A DNA stretch of 48,392 nucleotides from Lachnospiraceae bacterium (GTDB taxonomy: Bacteria > Bacillota > Clostridia > Lachnospirales > Lachnospiraceae), in assembly GCA_024680815.1 (NCBI GenBank), contig JAILBQ010000110.1, positions 1 through 48,392 on the forward strand, read 5' to 3'. The translations under genes were made by a program, and so were the position numbers. Numbering within the stretch: position 1 is the first letter of the stretch; every line of letters starts with the position of its first letter. The notes below the pieces were generated by a model that was given only the letters and a program-made list of their open reading frames with translations, ran no database searches and was not told the origin of the DNA. Positions 1 through 8,785 of this stretch are shown here, in pieces.

Positions 1-2
1 CC

Positions 3-30
3 CCGCCCCGGAGCACCCGCTCCGGGGCGG
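3..30. terminator. GC-rich hairpin at window edge
   Basis: A 12-bp perfect stem (bases 3-14 pairing with 19-30) closes a 4-base loop. There is no T-run after it on the plus strand. On the minus strand the tail would lie outside the window, so it may be the terminator of an unseen gene read toward the edge, or a bidirectional one. The assignment as terminator is inference. Confidence 0.4.
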
Positions 31-119
31 ATTCCTTTGCGATAAATCTTGCATTTTCAAACCGGTTGGACTTATAATTGCAATCAATTCAGGGGCAGAT
101 CATCCGAAAGACAGTATAT

Positions 120-599
120 ATGATCAAACATCCCATACCACCGCTTTTCGATGAAAATTCAAGAGTGCTTATCCTGGGCAGCTTCCCGTCAGTAAAGTCA
201 AGGGAGGCGCAGTTTTTCTACGGACATCCGCAAAACCGTTTTTGGAAGGTTACTTCGGCGGTCTTTAAGGAACCGGTACCGGTAAGTATTCCTGAAAAAC
301 GTGATTTTCTGCTGCGCAACCATGTCGCTCTTTGGGATGTGATCGCGTCCTGTGATATTCAGGGTTCGTCGGATTCGACGATTAAGAACGTGACGCCGAA
401 TAATTTAAGGTTAATACTTGATGCAGCGCATATTGAAGAGATATTCGTAAACGGTAAAACCGCAGAGAAGTATTATAATAAGTATACAAGGGATGTTATC
501 GGATATCCTGCGGTATGTCTCCCTTCCACAAGTCCGGCCAACGCGGCGTGGAGTGTGGAGAGACTCATTGAAGCATGGAAGATCATAGCGGGAAAATAA
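120..599 (+). CDS. DNA-deoxyinosine (hypoxanthine) glycosylase, UDG superfamily
   Basis: This 159-residue protein resembles the uracil-DNA glycosylase superfamily branch annotated as hypoxanthine/deoxyinosine DNA glycosylase, which removes deaminated adenine from DNA to start base excision repair. The family signature is visible: VLILGSFPS (residues 16-24) for the first active-site loop, FYGHPQNRFW (33-42), and the late motif LPSTSPANA. I chose the ATG at 120, although the frame stays open to a TTG at 78, because the family normally begins MI-HP-PP just before the LILGSFPS strand. Neither start has a convincing ribosome binding site. Its stop overlaps the next start (TAATG), suggesting a shared transcript. 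The family call is solid; the exact substrate is inferred from homology. Confidence 0.85.
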   Translation: MIKHPIPPLFDENSRVLILGSFPSVKSREAQFFYGHPQNRFWKVTSAVFKEPVPVSIPEKRDFLLRNHVALWDVIASCDIQGSSDSTIKNVTPNNLRLILDAAHIEEIFVNGKTAEKYYNKYTRDVIGYPAVCLPSTSPANAAWSVERLIEAWKIIAGK

Positions 600-1561
600 T
601 GGAAGCTGAGCAGCTTTATGAATATAAAAACTGCAATCTGTGTCCCAGAAAGTGCGGGGCGGACAGAAATAAAGGGAGGGGGTATTGTAAAGCAGGAGAT
701 AAGATAAAAATAGCCAGGGCAGGTCTTCATATGTGGGAGGAGCCCTGTATATCAGGCAGCCGGGGGTCGGGTGCCATATTTTTTTCCGGCTGTAACCTGG
801 GCTGTATATTCTGCCAGAATAAGGAGATCAGCAGCGGAGAGACCGGGAAAGAAATATCCTGCGGCAGGCTGACCGAGATATTCTTTGAACTAAAGGATAA
901 GGGCGCCAATAATATTAATCTTGTAACGGCGGATATTTATATACCATCGATACGAAAAGCCATATATGATGCAAGGATGAGCGGATTTGACCTGCCGTTT
1001 ATTCTTAATACATCGGGGTATATTAATAAGGAAAGCATTGAAAGCCTTGACGGACTCATCGACATATATCTTCCGGACATGAAATATATAAGGGATAAAG
1101 ATGCCTTAAGATACAGCAATGCCCCTGATTATCCGGATGTCTGTATGGCTGCGGTCGACGAGATGGTAAGACAGCAGCCGGAATGTGTATTTGAGAAAAC
1201 AGGGGATGAACTTATATTAAAAAAAGGCGTTGTGGTAAGGCACCTTCTTATGCCCGGAATGCTGATACAGGCCAAGATGATATTGAAGTATCTCCATGAA
1301 AGATACGGGGATAAAATCCTGTTAAGCCTGATGAGCCAGTATACACCAAACGGCTGTCTTAAGGCCTGTCCCGAGATAGACAGGCCTGTAAGTGAGAATG
1401 AATACAGGAGCCTTGTCCGTTACGCCGAAAATACAGGAATAACAAGAGGCTATATCCAGGATAAAACATCGGCTGATGAAGCCTACATACCTGATTTTGA
1501 TTTAAGCGGGGTGATTAAAAGCTGTTGCGGCAGTGAAAAAGGAAAGAGGGAACTCTCTTAA
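599..1561 (+). CDS. Radical SAM protein, PflX-like (PflA homologue)
   Basis: A 320-residue radical SAM enzyme of the PflX/COG1313 type. The [4Fe-4S] cluster motif is C65-x3-C69-x2-C72 within SGCNLGCIFCQN. An N-terminal four-cysteine group (C12, C15, C19, C30; CNLCPRKCGADR) is characteristic of this subfamily and distinguishes it from true pyruvate formate-lyase activase. The substrate of PflX-type proteins is not established to my knowledge, so no reaction is assigned. The ATG at 599 overlaps the preceding stop and gives the expected MEAEQLYEYKNC beginning; an in-frame ATG at 575 would overlap the glycosylase by 25 bases. Cluster and fold are directly visible; the function is unknown. Confidence 0.85.
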   Translation: MEAEQLYEYKNCNLCPRKCGADRNKGRGYCKAGDKIKIARAGLHMWEEPCISGSRGSGAIFFSGCNLGCIFCQNKEISSGETGKEISCGRLTEIFFELKDKGANNINLVTADIYIPSIRKAIYDARMSGFDLPFILNTSGYINKESIESLDGLIDIYLPDMKYIRDKDALRYSNAPDYPDVCMAAVDEMVRQQPECVFEKTGDELILKKGVVVRHLLMPGMLIQAKMILKYLHERYGDKILLSLMSQYTPNGCLKACPEIDRPVSENEYRSLVRYAENTGITRGYIQDKTSADEAYIPDFDLSGVIKSCCGSEKGKRELS

Positions 1562-1620
1562 TTTTCCGCCTGTTTTTGTCGAGATAAAAGATATCAGATA
1601 ATAAAACGGATGGGAATTAA

Positions 1621-4600
1621 ATGATAATTGATTTTACTGATATAAAAAATGCAGAATCGGAGCGGCTTTCAGAGGTGAAGGCCGCCGATTTTTCTGTTCG
1701 GAACACGACGGGAAAAGCCGCAGGAGGGATGAAAGCCGCTTTTTCAGGAGTGGAATATGCGGGAACGGTGAGATCTGATTCGGCATACAGTCCGTTAAAG
1801 ACAGGGAAGGGCAGCCGGGGGAAAACTCTGGCGGAGAGCCTTGGGACATTGGATTCCTACAACGCAGAAACAGCTCATAAATATATGGCGGTCATGTCCA
1901 ACACAATGTCAGCGAAGGATTTTAATGAACTGATGGAAGAAGGCTACCGCCCCGCCGCGATGGATCCGAAGGAAGCGGTGACAAACCTGGACCGCATCAA
2001 GGTTACCCTTTCAAAAGCCGGGGTTCATGTAGCCGGGTATACCGATACTGTGGATCGAAGCGAACTTGAAAAAATAACCGGTAATACCGTGGAAGCAGGC
2101 AGGCTTCTTAAGGGGGAGCAGGGAACTGACCGCGAAGCCCTTTCGGAAGTTTTTGAAAACTCCGACCTGCCGGCAACGGATACTAATTTAAAAGCTGCGG
2201 AGAAAGCCCTTGAGCTGGGGCAGAAAATAGAGCCTTTAGGAGACGGCGCGAAGCACTATCTGGTGGCAAACTCGCTGGAGCCCACAATTGCGAACGTTTA
2301 TGAAGCACAGTATTCCGCGGCGGACGGCGGAACGCCGCATGGCGGGTATTTCGGATCCGGCGACGGGGCGAAAAGCGGCTATATGGCCTACAGCAGCGGG
2401 GAGGTCGATATTGAAGCCCTCTCGGGACAGATTGAAGAAATAATCGAAAACGCCGGTCTGGAAGCTTCCGCGGAAACCAGGGAAGAAGCGGCCTGGCTTA
2501 TTGAAAAGGGACTGCCTTTAACCGAAGAGACCCTGCAGAGTCTTCATGATATAAATTCCATAGAAGCACCCCTTGATAAAAACCTCCTTGTCGACGGAAT
2601 TGTTGACGCCATAGGCAGCGGGAGAGCGGCGGAGGATGCGTATCTTATAAAAAACTATAACGCTGTTAAGGCGGAAAGGAGCCTTTCTGAAACAAGGCTT
2701 GCAATGACCGTCGACGCAAACCGGAAACTCCTTAAAAGCGGATATTCCATTGATACCGAAGAACTTTCCGCCGAGGTGGATGTTCTGAAGGAACGGGAAG
2801 AGCTGTACCGGAAGATCCTTTTCGGAGGGGCAGCGGGCGAAAGCGAAGAAACCCGGCGTTTGGCTGATCTTTTTACGGAAACTCTGCGGGAGAGGGATGA
2901 AATTTCCGATATGCCCGTGTCGGTTCTCGGAAGGTTTTCCTCCGCGGAGATATTCACGGTTCATGATGTTTATGAAGCTGGAATCAGCGAAACGGAAAAA
3001 TTCCGGGCGGCCGGGGCCACCTACGAAGCCGTGGGAACCCAGGTGCGCGCGGATCTCGGCGACAGTATAAAGAACGCTTTTGCAAATACCGGGGAGCTTC
3101 TCGATGATCTGGGACTGGAAAAAAGCTTTGATAATGAAAGGGCTGTCAGGATCCTCGGTTATAATTCGATGGAGATCAGCCGGGAGAACATTGACAGGGT
3201 GAAGGCGGCGGATATTTCGGTACGCACCCTTATGGACCGGCTCACACCTGCAAACACGATGGAGCTTATAAGACGGCGGATTAATCCTCTGGAAACAGAC
3301 ATCCGTGAGCTGAACCGGATTGTGAAAGGGTTCGGGAGTCAGGAAGGTCTTGTATCTTCCGTTAAGGATACCGAAAAATTCAGCGAATATCTGGTACGAC
3401 TGGAAAGGGAAGAAGGCATAAGCGACGAGGAGAGAAATTCCTATATCGGTATTTACCGCCTGTTCGATAAAATCAACAAGTCCGACGGCGCGGTTATCGG
3501 AAGTCTTCTGGACGCCGGAAGAGAGCTGAGCTTCAGAAATCTTCTGACCGAGGTGCGCAGCAGGAGACATGCGCATATGGATTATACAGTCGACGATAAC
3601 TTCGGCGGAGTGGCGGAAGGAACCGGCAGGTCGGTCATAAAAATAGACACACAGATCGAATCCGCTTTCCAAAAGGAATATGAACAGTTAAGAGCTGAAG
3701 AAGTTTTTGAACAGCTGACTCCCCGGGCCCTGTCCGGGACGGATACAAAAAAGGCGGCTTCTGGGGAAACAACTCTGGATGAATTCACAGACCTTATCAG
3801 GGAAAGCTCTGCCGGGGAAGACGGGAAGCGCACTCACGAAGAATTATACAGGGAGTTTCTGGATGACGCGGCACGGGCGGCAAAGGCAGAGGAGGCGGTT
3901 TATGAGATGCTGGAGCGTTTTTCCGCTCCGGCAAGTGTGGAAAATGTTAACGCCATGACGGCTCTTTTACAGGAGCGCGGCAGGTTTTTCGGGGATCTTT
4001 TTAAAAAAGCCGGAGAGAACACGGAAGAGACAAAAGCAAAGGTGGAAGAGGCTGCCGAAAACCTTATTCAGTCTCTGGAAGGAGAGGAAGAGGCAAAAGA
4101 AGCCTGTCGCGCTCTCTGCGGCGCGGCATCGGAGGTTCTGGATGAGTCTCTGGATGCACCGGAAATAAACAGTATGGAGCTTCGGCTTCTGCATTCGATG
4201 AACCGGCAGCTTTCCCTTGTGATGAGGCTTTCAGACGAAGAAAACTACGAGGTGCCCGTTGAGATTTCCGGGAGACGGACCTCCATTAATCTTAAGGTGA
4301 TCCACGGAACCGGAGAAGCCGGAGCGGATATCACCATGGAGCCGGAAGACATCGGAGGTATCAGGGCGTATCTTACGGAAACAGAAGGCAGGATCGACGG
4401 CGTTCTGGCCGCGGCCTATCCGGCAGGCACAAACTTTCTTGAGTCCCATTTGGAAGATTTTAAGGAGCGCCTGGCGGAATCGGGGCTCATGGCGGGTGAC
4501 CTGAAGGTTGTGCTCAGCAGAGAGCTTAATATTAACCGCGTACCGGAAGGGACGTCTTCCGCTTCAAAACCGGATAATAACGGCGAAAGCACGGCGCGGC

Positions 4601-4644
4601 TTTACCGGGCAGCAAAAGCGTTGATCATATCCGTCAGGGATTGA
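1621..4644 (+). CDS. Large flagellar-locus protein (DUF6240-like, FliK-like C-terminus)
   Basis: A 1007-residue, charged, mostly helical protein without a signal peptide or membrane segment. I recognise it only as resembling the DUF6240 proteins found beside flagellin genes in Lachnospiraceae. The last ~150 residues (about 850-1000) switch from Glu-rich helix to a compact domain with alternating strands (VPVEISGRRTSINLKVIHG, then ADITMEPEDIGGIRAYL), like the C-terminal domain of the flagellar hook-length protein FliK. A role in flagellar export or assembly is inferred from that similarity and from the flagellin and FliS genes downstream. The ATG at 1621 follows GGATGGGA. The flagellin promoter overlaps its stop codon. 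It could instead be an adhesin-like structural protein, but the lack of a secretion signal argues against this. Confidence 0.6.
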   Translation: MIIDFTDIKNAESERLSEVKAADFSVRNTTGKAAGGMKAAFSGVEYAGTVRSDSAYSPLKTGKGSRGKTLAESLGTLDSYNAETAHKYMAVMSNTMSAKDFNELMEEGYRPAAMDPKEAVTNLDRIKVTLSKAGVHVAGYTDTVDRSELEKITGNTVEAGRLLKGEQGTDREALSEVFENSDLPATDTNLKAAEKALELGQKIEPLGDGAKHYLVANSLEPTIANVYEAQYSAADGGTPHGGYFGSGDGAKSGYMAYSSGEVDIEALSGQIEEIIENAGLEASAETREEAAWLIEKGLPLTEETLQSLHDINSIEAPLDKNLLVDGIVDAIGSGRAAEDAYLIKNYNAVKAERSLSETRLAMTVDANRKLLKSGYSIDTEELSAEVDVLKEREELYRKILFGGAAGESEETRRLADLFTETLRERDEISDMPVSVLGRFSSAEIFTVHDVYEAGISETEKFRAAGATYEAVGTQVRADLGDSIKNAFANTGELLDDLGLEKSFDNERAVRILGYNSMEISRENIDRVKAADISVRTLMDRLTPANTMELIRRRINPLETDIRELNRIVKGFGSQEGLVSSVKDTEKFSEYLVRLEREEGISDEERNSYIGIYRLFDKINKSDGAVIGSLLDAGRELSFRNLLTEVRSRRHAHMDYTVDDNFGGVAEGTGRSVIKIDTQIESAFQKEYEQLRAEEVFEQLTPRALSGTDTKKAASGETTLDEFTDLIRESSAGEDGKRTHEELYREFLDDAARAAKAEEAVYEMLERFSAPASVENVNAMTALLQERGRFFGDLFKKAGENTEETKAKVEEAAENLIQSLEGEEEAKEACRALCGAASEVLDESLDAPEINSMELRLLHSMNRQLSLVMRLSDEENYEVPVEISGRRTSINLKVIHGTGEAGADITMEPEDIGGIRAYLTETEGRIDGVLAAAYPAGTNFLESHLEDFKERLAESGLMAGDLKVVLSRELNINRVPEGTSSASKPDNNGESTARLYRAAKALIISVRD

Positions 4645-4669
4645 AGCAAAAGGGAATAAAACTTATAAT
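4641..4669 (+). promoter_or_regulatory. Sigma-A-like promoter for flagellin
   Basis: TTGAAG (4641-4646), a 17-base spacer and a perfect TATAAT (4664-4669) lie directly ahead of the flagellin gene, with the -35 box spanning the stop codon of the upstream gene. A strong AGGAGG site follows. I could not find a sigma-28 type TAAA/GCCGATAA pair in the gap. The assignment rests on sequence only. Confidence 0.6.
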
Positions 4670-4696
4670 ATACATGTTTGAAAGAGGAGGTTTTTC

Positions 4697-6031
4697 ATGA
4701 GAATCAATAACAATGTTACCGCGTATGTGACCAATAACGCACTGTTAAACAGCGAAAACGCGTTCACTCTTTCTACCCAGAAGCTTTCTTCCGGCTTCAA
4801 GATCAATACCGCCGGAGACGACCCCACGGGTTATGCCATTTCAGGCAGAATTAAGCTGCAGCTTAAGGCCCTGGACCGGGCAAAAACCAACGCCACCACC
4901 GGCATTTCGATGCTGGAGACCGCGGAGGGAACGATTGCGGAAATCCAGGAAATGGCCCAGAGAATGAATGAGCTGGCCGTAAAGGCTGCCAACGGTACTC
5001 TTTCCGAATCAGACCGGGACAATATCCAGAAGGAAGTAAATCAGCTCGCGGAAGAGATTAACAGGGTCATGGAAACCTCGGAGCTCAATGAGAGAAAGCT
5101 CATTGACGGCACCTTTGAAAATACCGGCTACTGCGAAAACAACAAGTATGTCGGGGTGGATTACTATAACGACAAGACAAAGCCCGGAAAATACGAAGTC
5201 ACTGTTGAGTTTATTGATCCTCTTGACCCGAAAGAAGGAGGGTATCTTCAGAAAATTGAGGTTAAAGGTTTTCCCGAAGCTACCTCATCTCAGACTCTGG
5301 AGATTTCCTATCCCCAGTTTTATGATCCCGAGAAGGTTTATGACAGCGATTCCATCCGCGGCGTGACTGTCGGCCTGTATCGGGATCCCGCCGGAAACGG
5401 GAGCCTGAAAATCGCCGATGACGGCACCCATTATATCACCGTAAAGGGCAGCAAGGGAGAAGAGCTGACCGTAAAGTTTATGGGTAACCAGATGGAGAGC
5501 ACACCATATACCATGACTGCAAAAAAGGAGCTGGATGACGGCCGCATTCGTGAATATAACGTTAAAATGGATATTTTCAAGCCCTCTGCCGCCAGTGGTA
5601 TAAACGGGCAGAAGCTTGATCTTACGATCACCGGAAAGGGCGCAATGAATCTCCAGGTCGGCGCCAACGAAGATGAAAGCATAACCGTAGCTCTGCCGAA
5701 GATGTCCCTGGAGCGTCTGGATCTCGATGATATTGATATATCCACGGAGGCCTCCGCCACCCATGCCATCGACCGTATTGGCAACGCGCTTGCCTATGTT
5801 ACGGAGGCCAGGGCCAGAATCGGCGCCTATCAGAACCGGGTGGAGCGGACCATAGGCTATATCGACAGCTCTACGGAAAACCTTACCACCTCCTATTCGA
5901 GAATTCACGACACCGATATGTCGGAGGAAATGACGAACTACGCAAACTACCAGGTGCTGACCCAGGCGGCAACCTCAATGCTTGCCCAGGCGAATCAGGC
6001 GCCCCAGCAGGCACTTCAGCTTTTGCAGTAA
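4697..6031 (+). CDS. Flagellin
   Basis: A 444-residue flagellin, the filament subunit exported through the flagellar type III apparatus. The N-terminal D0/D1 region is classic: MRINNNVTAYVTNNAL, then LSSGFKINTAGDDPTGYAIS (about 31-50) and MNELAVKAANGTLS. The C-terminal D1/D0 region ends with MLAQANQAPQQALQLLQ. Residues ~145-335 form a longer variable, surface-exposed domain with no similarity I recognise. The start is set by a strong AGAGGAGG seven bases upstream of the ATG. It is followed after 31 bases by the FliS-type chaperone gene with no terminator between, so the two are probably co-transcribed. The length is larger than minimal flagellins because of the central domain. Confidence 0.97.
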   Translation: MRINNNVTAYVTNNALLNSENAFTLSTQKLSSGFKINTAGDDPTGYAISGRIKLQLKALDRAKTNATTGISMLETAEGTIAEIQEMAQRMNELAVKAANGTLSESDRDNIQKEVNQLAEEINRVMETSELNERKLIDGTFENTGYCENNKYVGVDYYNDKTKPGKYEVTVEFIDPLDPKEGGYLQKIEVKGFPEATSSQTLEISYPQFYDPEKVYDSDSIRGVTVGLYRDPAGNGSLKIADDGTHYITVKGSKGEELTVKFMGNQMESTPYTMTAKKELDDGRIREYNVKMDIFKPSAASGINGQKLDLTITGKGAMNLQVGANEDESITVALPKMSLERLDLDDIDISTEASATHAIDRIGNALAYVTEARARIGAYQNRVERTIGYIDSSTENLTTSYSRIHDTDMSEEMTNYANYQVLTQAATSMLAQANQAPQQALQLLQ

Positions 6032-6062
6032 TAAGACTTAAGGATTTCTGAAAGGATTAAAC

Positions 6063-6524
6063 ATGACGGAAGAACGCAAACAGGACTATACCCGCAGAAT
6101 CACTCAGGCCAGCCGCGGTATGATCGTGGTGCTGACCTTTGAGATGGCACTGGATTACCTGACCGATGTACGGCAGGCAAAAACAGAGCAGGAGCGGAAC
6201 GCAGCAATCAGACGGGTAAAGCGGTGTGTGAGCGCTCTTCACGACGCCCTTAATTATGAGTATGAGCTTTCTTTCGTTCTTATGCGTTTGTATAACTACG
6301 TGAACGAATGTATGGATAAGGCGCTGTTCCGCCGCGACGATGCCTGGCTTGAAGAACCGGAAAAAATAATGAGCAGGCTTCATTCCGCTTTTGAAGAAGC
6401 GGTTAAAAGCGATGATTCCGAAGCGGTTATGCAAAATGCCGAAGCGGTTTATACAGGTTTAACCTATGGCCCGGAGGGAATGAACACAAGCTTCGATAAC
6501 GCCGGACGGGGCTTCAGAGCTTGA
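6063..6524 (+). CDS. fliS: Flagellar export chaperone FliS-like
   Basis: A 153-residue all-helical protein matching the FliS pattern. An N-terminal helix (YTRRITQASRGMIVVLTFEM) occupies the place of the family's YxxxQVxTAxPxxLixmLY segment, followed by a central helix with ALHDALNYEYELS and then LMRLYNYVNECMDKAL. FliS binds the disordered flagellin C-terminus in the cytoplasm to prevent premature polymerisation. Position immediately downstream of flagellin supports this. GAAAGGA precedes the ATG. The C-terminal ~30 residues are less conserved. The gene end overlaps by 11 bases the stop of the convergent Tad-locus FHA gene. The family call is good, though the N-terminal motif is divergent. Confidence 0.82.
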   Translation: MTEERKQDYTRRITQASRGMIVVLTFEMALDYLTDVRQAKTEQERNAAIRRVKRCVSALHDALNYEYELSFVLMRLYNYVNECMDKALFRRDDAWLEEPEKIMSRLHSAFEEAVKSDDSEAVMQNAEAVYTGLTYGPEGMNTSFDNAGRGFRA

Positions 6525-7890
6525 ACTTCATATTAATTCCGGCCAGCCGGATAAGGTCGCCGTCCTCAAGGGCGGCGGCTTCATTTTGCTCCAGGCGGCG
6601 CCCGTTTAAAAATGTTCCGTTGGTGGAGTTTAAATCCGAAAGAAAAAACCGGCTGCCTTCTTTTCTGATACAGGCATGAAGCCGGCTGATGCGCTGATCG
6701 GCAATCACCAGATCCGCATGCCCCGCCAGCTTTCCGATCATGAAGGGGGTTTTTTCGATTTCGATCAGTTCCCGCTTTCCCTCCGGATCCCGGATTAGCA
6801 TGGGAGTTCCGGCGGATATCTCCGGTTCTGTTTTTCCCGAATATTCTGTTAAAAGCACGGTCTGACCTGAATAAGCCTTAAGAGAGCGTCGCTCCTCCTC
6901 CGATTTTCGTTCTTCTTCCTCGAGAGTGTCGGAGTGAAAACGGAAGACGGGATCGGAAGAGATTTCCGGAATTTCCGGTGCTGCGGCATCCTTATTTTTT
7001 CTGTCTCGCCGGCCCAGTACGGTGTGCAGGAGAAAGCCCAGGGCAGCGGTAAAGAGCAGAGCCGCCCCGCCGCCCAGCATCAGATAATTATCCCGGGAGA
7101 GTCCCGTAAAGTCAAAAGAGGCCGGGAAGAAAACAAGAAGAGCGAAAATACAGGCGGAAAGAAGGATAACTGCTGCCGATAAGACAATAGCCGGCGTCTT
7201 GGTTTTTTTCGGAGCCGGTGTTTTTTCTTCTGTTTTAAGCTCCGGCATACCGTAATAATAATCCTTATTTTCCTCGTCCTTCCACAGACTCTCCACCGGA
7301 AGCGGCTGGTTTTCAGAGGGCGTGAGGTTCGGACTCTTTTCCTCCGGTGTACTCAGCTCCCCCTGACGTTTCAGGAGATTTCCCGGAGAAAAGATGCCGT
7401 CCGAAGCCTGTTGATAGTAATCATAGGAAAGCCGGACGGCATTTTCATCCTCCGGGTCGGTATGGTCAATGAGAAACCGGGCAAATTCCAGAAAGTACTC
7501 TCCCGTTTCTCCGGTGTTTTCCGGGCAGCAGCAAAAAACGGGATTATTGCTCTCCAGATCACGGAAAACACATTCCGGCTTCATAAGAAGGGCGGAGGCG
7601 CTGAGAAGATAGCTTCCCATGCCGGCGGCGCATTCCTCAAAGCCCGCAAGAAGGGAACGGATTTCTTCAAATTTCATGAGACGTCCCTCGTAGAAGTTGG
7701 TGATGGCCTGCATGGAACGGATATCATAGCAGTAAAAGGTCTCCCCGTTCAGATGCTGTATGGTCATTTTCAGAAGCCCGGGAATTCTGTTGTGCAGCAG
7801 CATTTTTTCCGGAAAGGACAGCTCTCCCTGCCTTTCCTTGCGGATAATCATGTAATTATGGTTAATGTCCTGTCTGTAGCTTATTTCCAT
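6514..7890 (-). CDS. Two-TM FHA-domain protein (DUF6382-like N-terminus)
   Basis: A 458-residue protein ending the Tad operon. Residues 1-170 form a cytosolic domain resembling DUF6382. A Pro/Glu-rich linker and two membrane helices (about 234-256 and 269-291) follow. An acidic linker leads to a C-terminal FHA domain (about 380-455) with the phosphothreonine-binding residues G386-K387, S402-R403-x-H405 and NSTNG (421-425). FHA domains bind pThr peptides, so the protein may couple a Ser/Thr kinase signal to pilus assembly; this is inference, since no kinase is in the window. The ATG lies in GGAAGGTACATCATG and overlaps the preceding TadE gene by 10 bases. Topology predicts both soluble domains in the cytoplasm. 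Confidence 0.85.
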   Translation of the reverse strand: MEISYRQDINHNYMIIRKERQGELSFPEKMLLHNRIPGLLKMTIQHLNGETFYCYDIRSMQAITNFYEGRLMKFEEIRSLLAGFEECAAGMGSYLLSASALLMKPECVFRDLESNNPVFCCCPENTGETGEYFLEFARFLIDHTDPEDENAVRLSYDYYQQASDGIFSPGNLLKRQGELSTPEEKSPNLTPSENQPLPVESLWKDEENKDYYYGMPELKTEEKTPAPKKTKTPAIVLSAAVILLSACIFALLVFFPASFDFTGLSRDNYLMLGGGAALLFTAALGFLLHTVLGRRDRKNKDAAAPEIPEISSDPVFRFHSDTLEEEERKSEEERRSLKAYSGQTVLLTEYSGKTEPEISAGTPMLIRDPEGKRELIEIEKTPFMIGKLAGHADLVIADQRISRLHACIRKEGSRFFLSDLNSTNGTFLNGRRLEQNEAAALEDGDLIRLAGINMKFKL

Positions 7891-8336
7891 GATGTACCTT
7901 CCTTAAGGTTTTCTATTATCCGGCATTGTCGTACAAAGCCGGTGGGATCCAGGCGTTTTGCTTTACTTTCCGCTGTTACGGTGACTTCACGGGGAAGAAG
8001 GGGGATAAAAAGAATGCCGGAGGGCAGCTTTAAGCTTCCGGTATATCGCACGGTCAGGGTATTACCCTTCATTTCGATATCCTTGACAAGGGTCCGGGTG
8101 GCCAGCAGCCTTCCCGAGAGAATTTCGTCTCCTGCTTTTTCCGCTTTTGAAAGAAAATCGGATTTGTCACTGGTGACGAGGCTACCGCGAAGAGCAGCCT
8201 GATAGGACGCCGCATCCAGGACGGCCCTGTCGTGTAAAAAGAAGGCTGTGTAGATCACAAGAGAGATTACACCCAGAATTAAAGGAAATAACAGAGAGGC
8301 TTCCACTGTATAGGAGCCGGGATATTTTTTTTTCAT
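7881..8336 (-). CDS. TadE-like pseudopilin
   Basis: A 151-residue TadE/TadG-type minor pilin. A short basic N-terminus (MKKKYPGS) is followed by the prepilin-like TVEASLLFPLILGVISLVIY segment, where a Gly-Ser junction and the conserved Glu of TVEAS precede a single membrane helix. The rest is predicted extracytoplasmic. Proteins of this type are processed by the Tad prepilin peptidase and support Flp pilus assembly. The ATG at 8336 follows GAGG at good spacing; an in-frame GTG two codons earlier (8342) is less likely. Seven bases separate the start from the upstream peptidase stop, and its end overlaps the FHA gene by 10 bases. Confidence 0.82.
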   Translation of the reverse strand: MKKKYPGSYTVEASLLFPLILGVISLVIYTAFFLHDRAVLDAASYQAALRGSLVTSDKSDFLSKAEKAGDEILSGRLLATRTLVKDIEMKGNTLTVRYTGSLKLPSGILFIPLLPREVTVTAESKAKRLDPTGFVRQCRIIENLKEGTSWK

Positions 8337-8343
8337 AAGCACC

Positions 8344-8766
8344 TCACATGGGAAACAGTTTTAATATTGCAAAGGAAAGCATAAGAAACGGAGCAAAAGG
8401 CAGAGCCGTATTTCTTCTGACTCTTTTTAATATAAGAAGCAATATGGAAAGCGCGGCGGCAAGAAGCATTCCAAGCATCAGAAACCGCAGGTTTTCAAAT
8501 ATTCCGAGGTAGAAACCTGAAACCATAAGCATAAACGCGTCTCCCGAGCCGATCTTCCCTCCCGAGAAATGACTCAGGGCAAGCAGCAGCACTCCCAGGG
8601 CTGCCCCTCCCAGAGCTTCCGGAAGTGAAAAGGATGGGAACAGAAAAAAAGAAAGAATTCCCAGAAGACCGAAGCATATGATTACCCCCAGGTAGATTCT
8701 GCCCCGTATAAGGTCGGTGATGGCACAGATCAGGAGAAACAGGGAAAACAGCAGGTTATTAAGCAT
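8344..8766 (-). CDS. Prepilin peptidase, A24 family (second copy)
   Basis: A 140-residue integral membrane aspartic peptidase of the short TadV/CpaA kind, with no methyltransferase half. The two catalytic aspartates are present: D18 in AITDLIRGRI and D76 in GKIGSGDAF, each next to a membrane helix. It would cleave leader sequences of Flp pilin or TadE-like pseudopilins at the membrane face. GGAGG lies four bases before the ATG. This is the second such gene in the operon; the other is at 15882-16277. Their division of labour, for example pilin versus pseudopilins, is not known from sequence. Confidence 0.88.
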   Translation of the reverse strand: MLNNLLFSLFLLICAITDLIRGRIYLGVIICFGLLGILSFFLFPSFSLPEALGGAALGVLLLALSHFSGGKIGSGDAFMLMVSGFYLGIFENLRFLMLGMLLAAALSILLLILKRVRRNTALPFAPFLMLSFAILKLFPM

Positions 8767-8785
8767 GAAGCCTCCATAAAGAAAT

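Noticed and set aside
1562-1620. Sigma-28 promoter before the FliK-like gene
   Set aside because: TAAAA is present, but no CGATA-type -10 box follows at 14-16 bases.
2518-3672. 384-codon open frame on the minus strand
   Set aside because: Antisense to the large flagellar-locus protein. It lacks a ribosome binding site and has no recognisable motif; the plus-strand frame is longer and spans the whole interval.
7411-8202. 263-codon plus-strand frame over the FHA and TadE genes
   Set aside because: It spans the junction of two well-supported minus-strand genes and has no domain or ribosome binding site.
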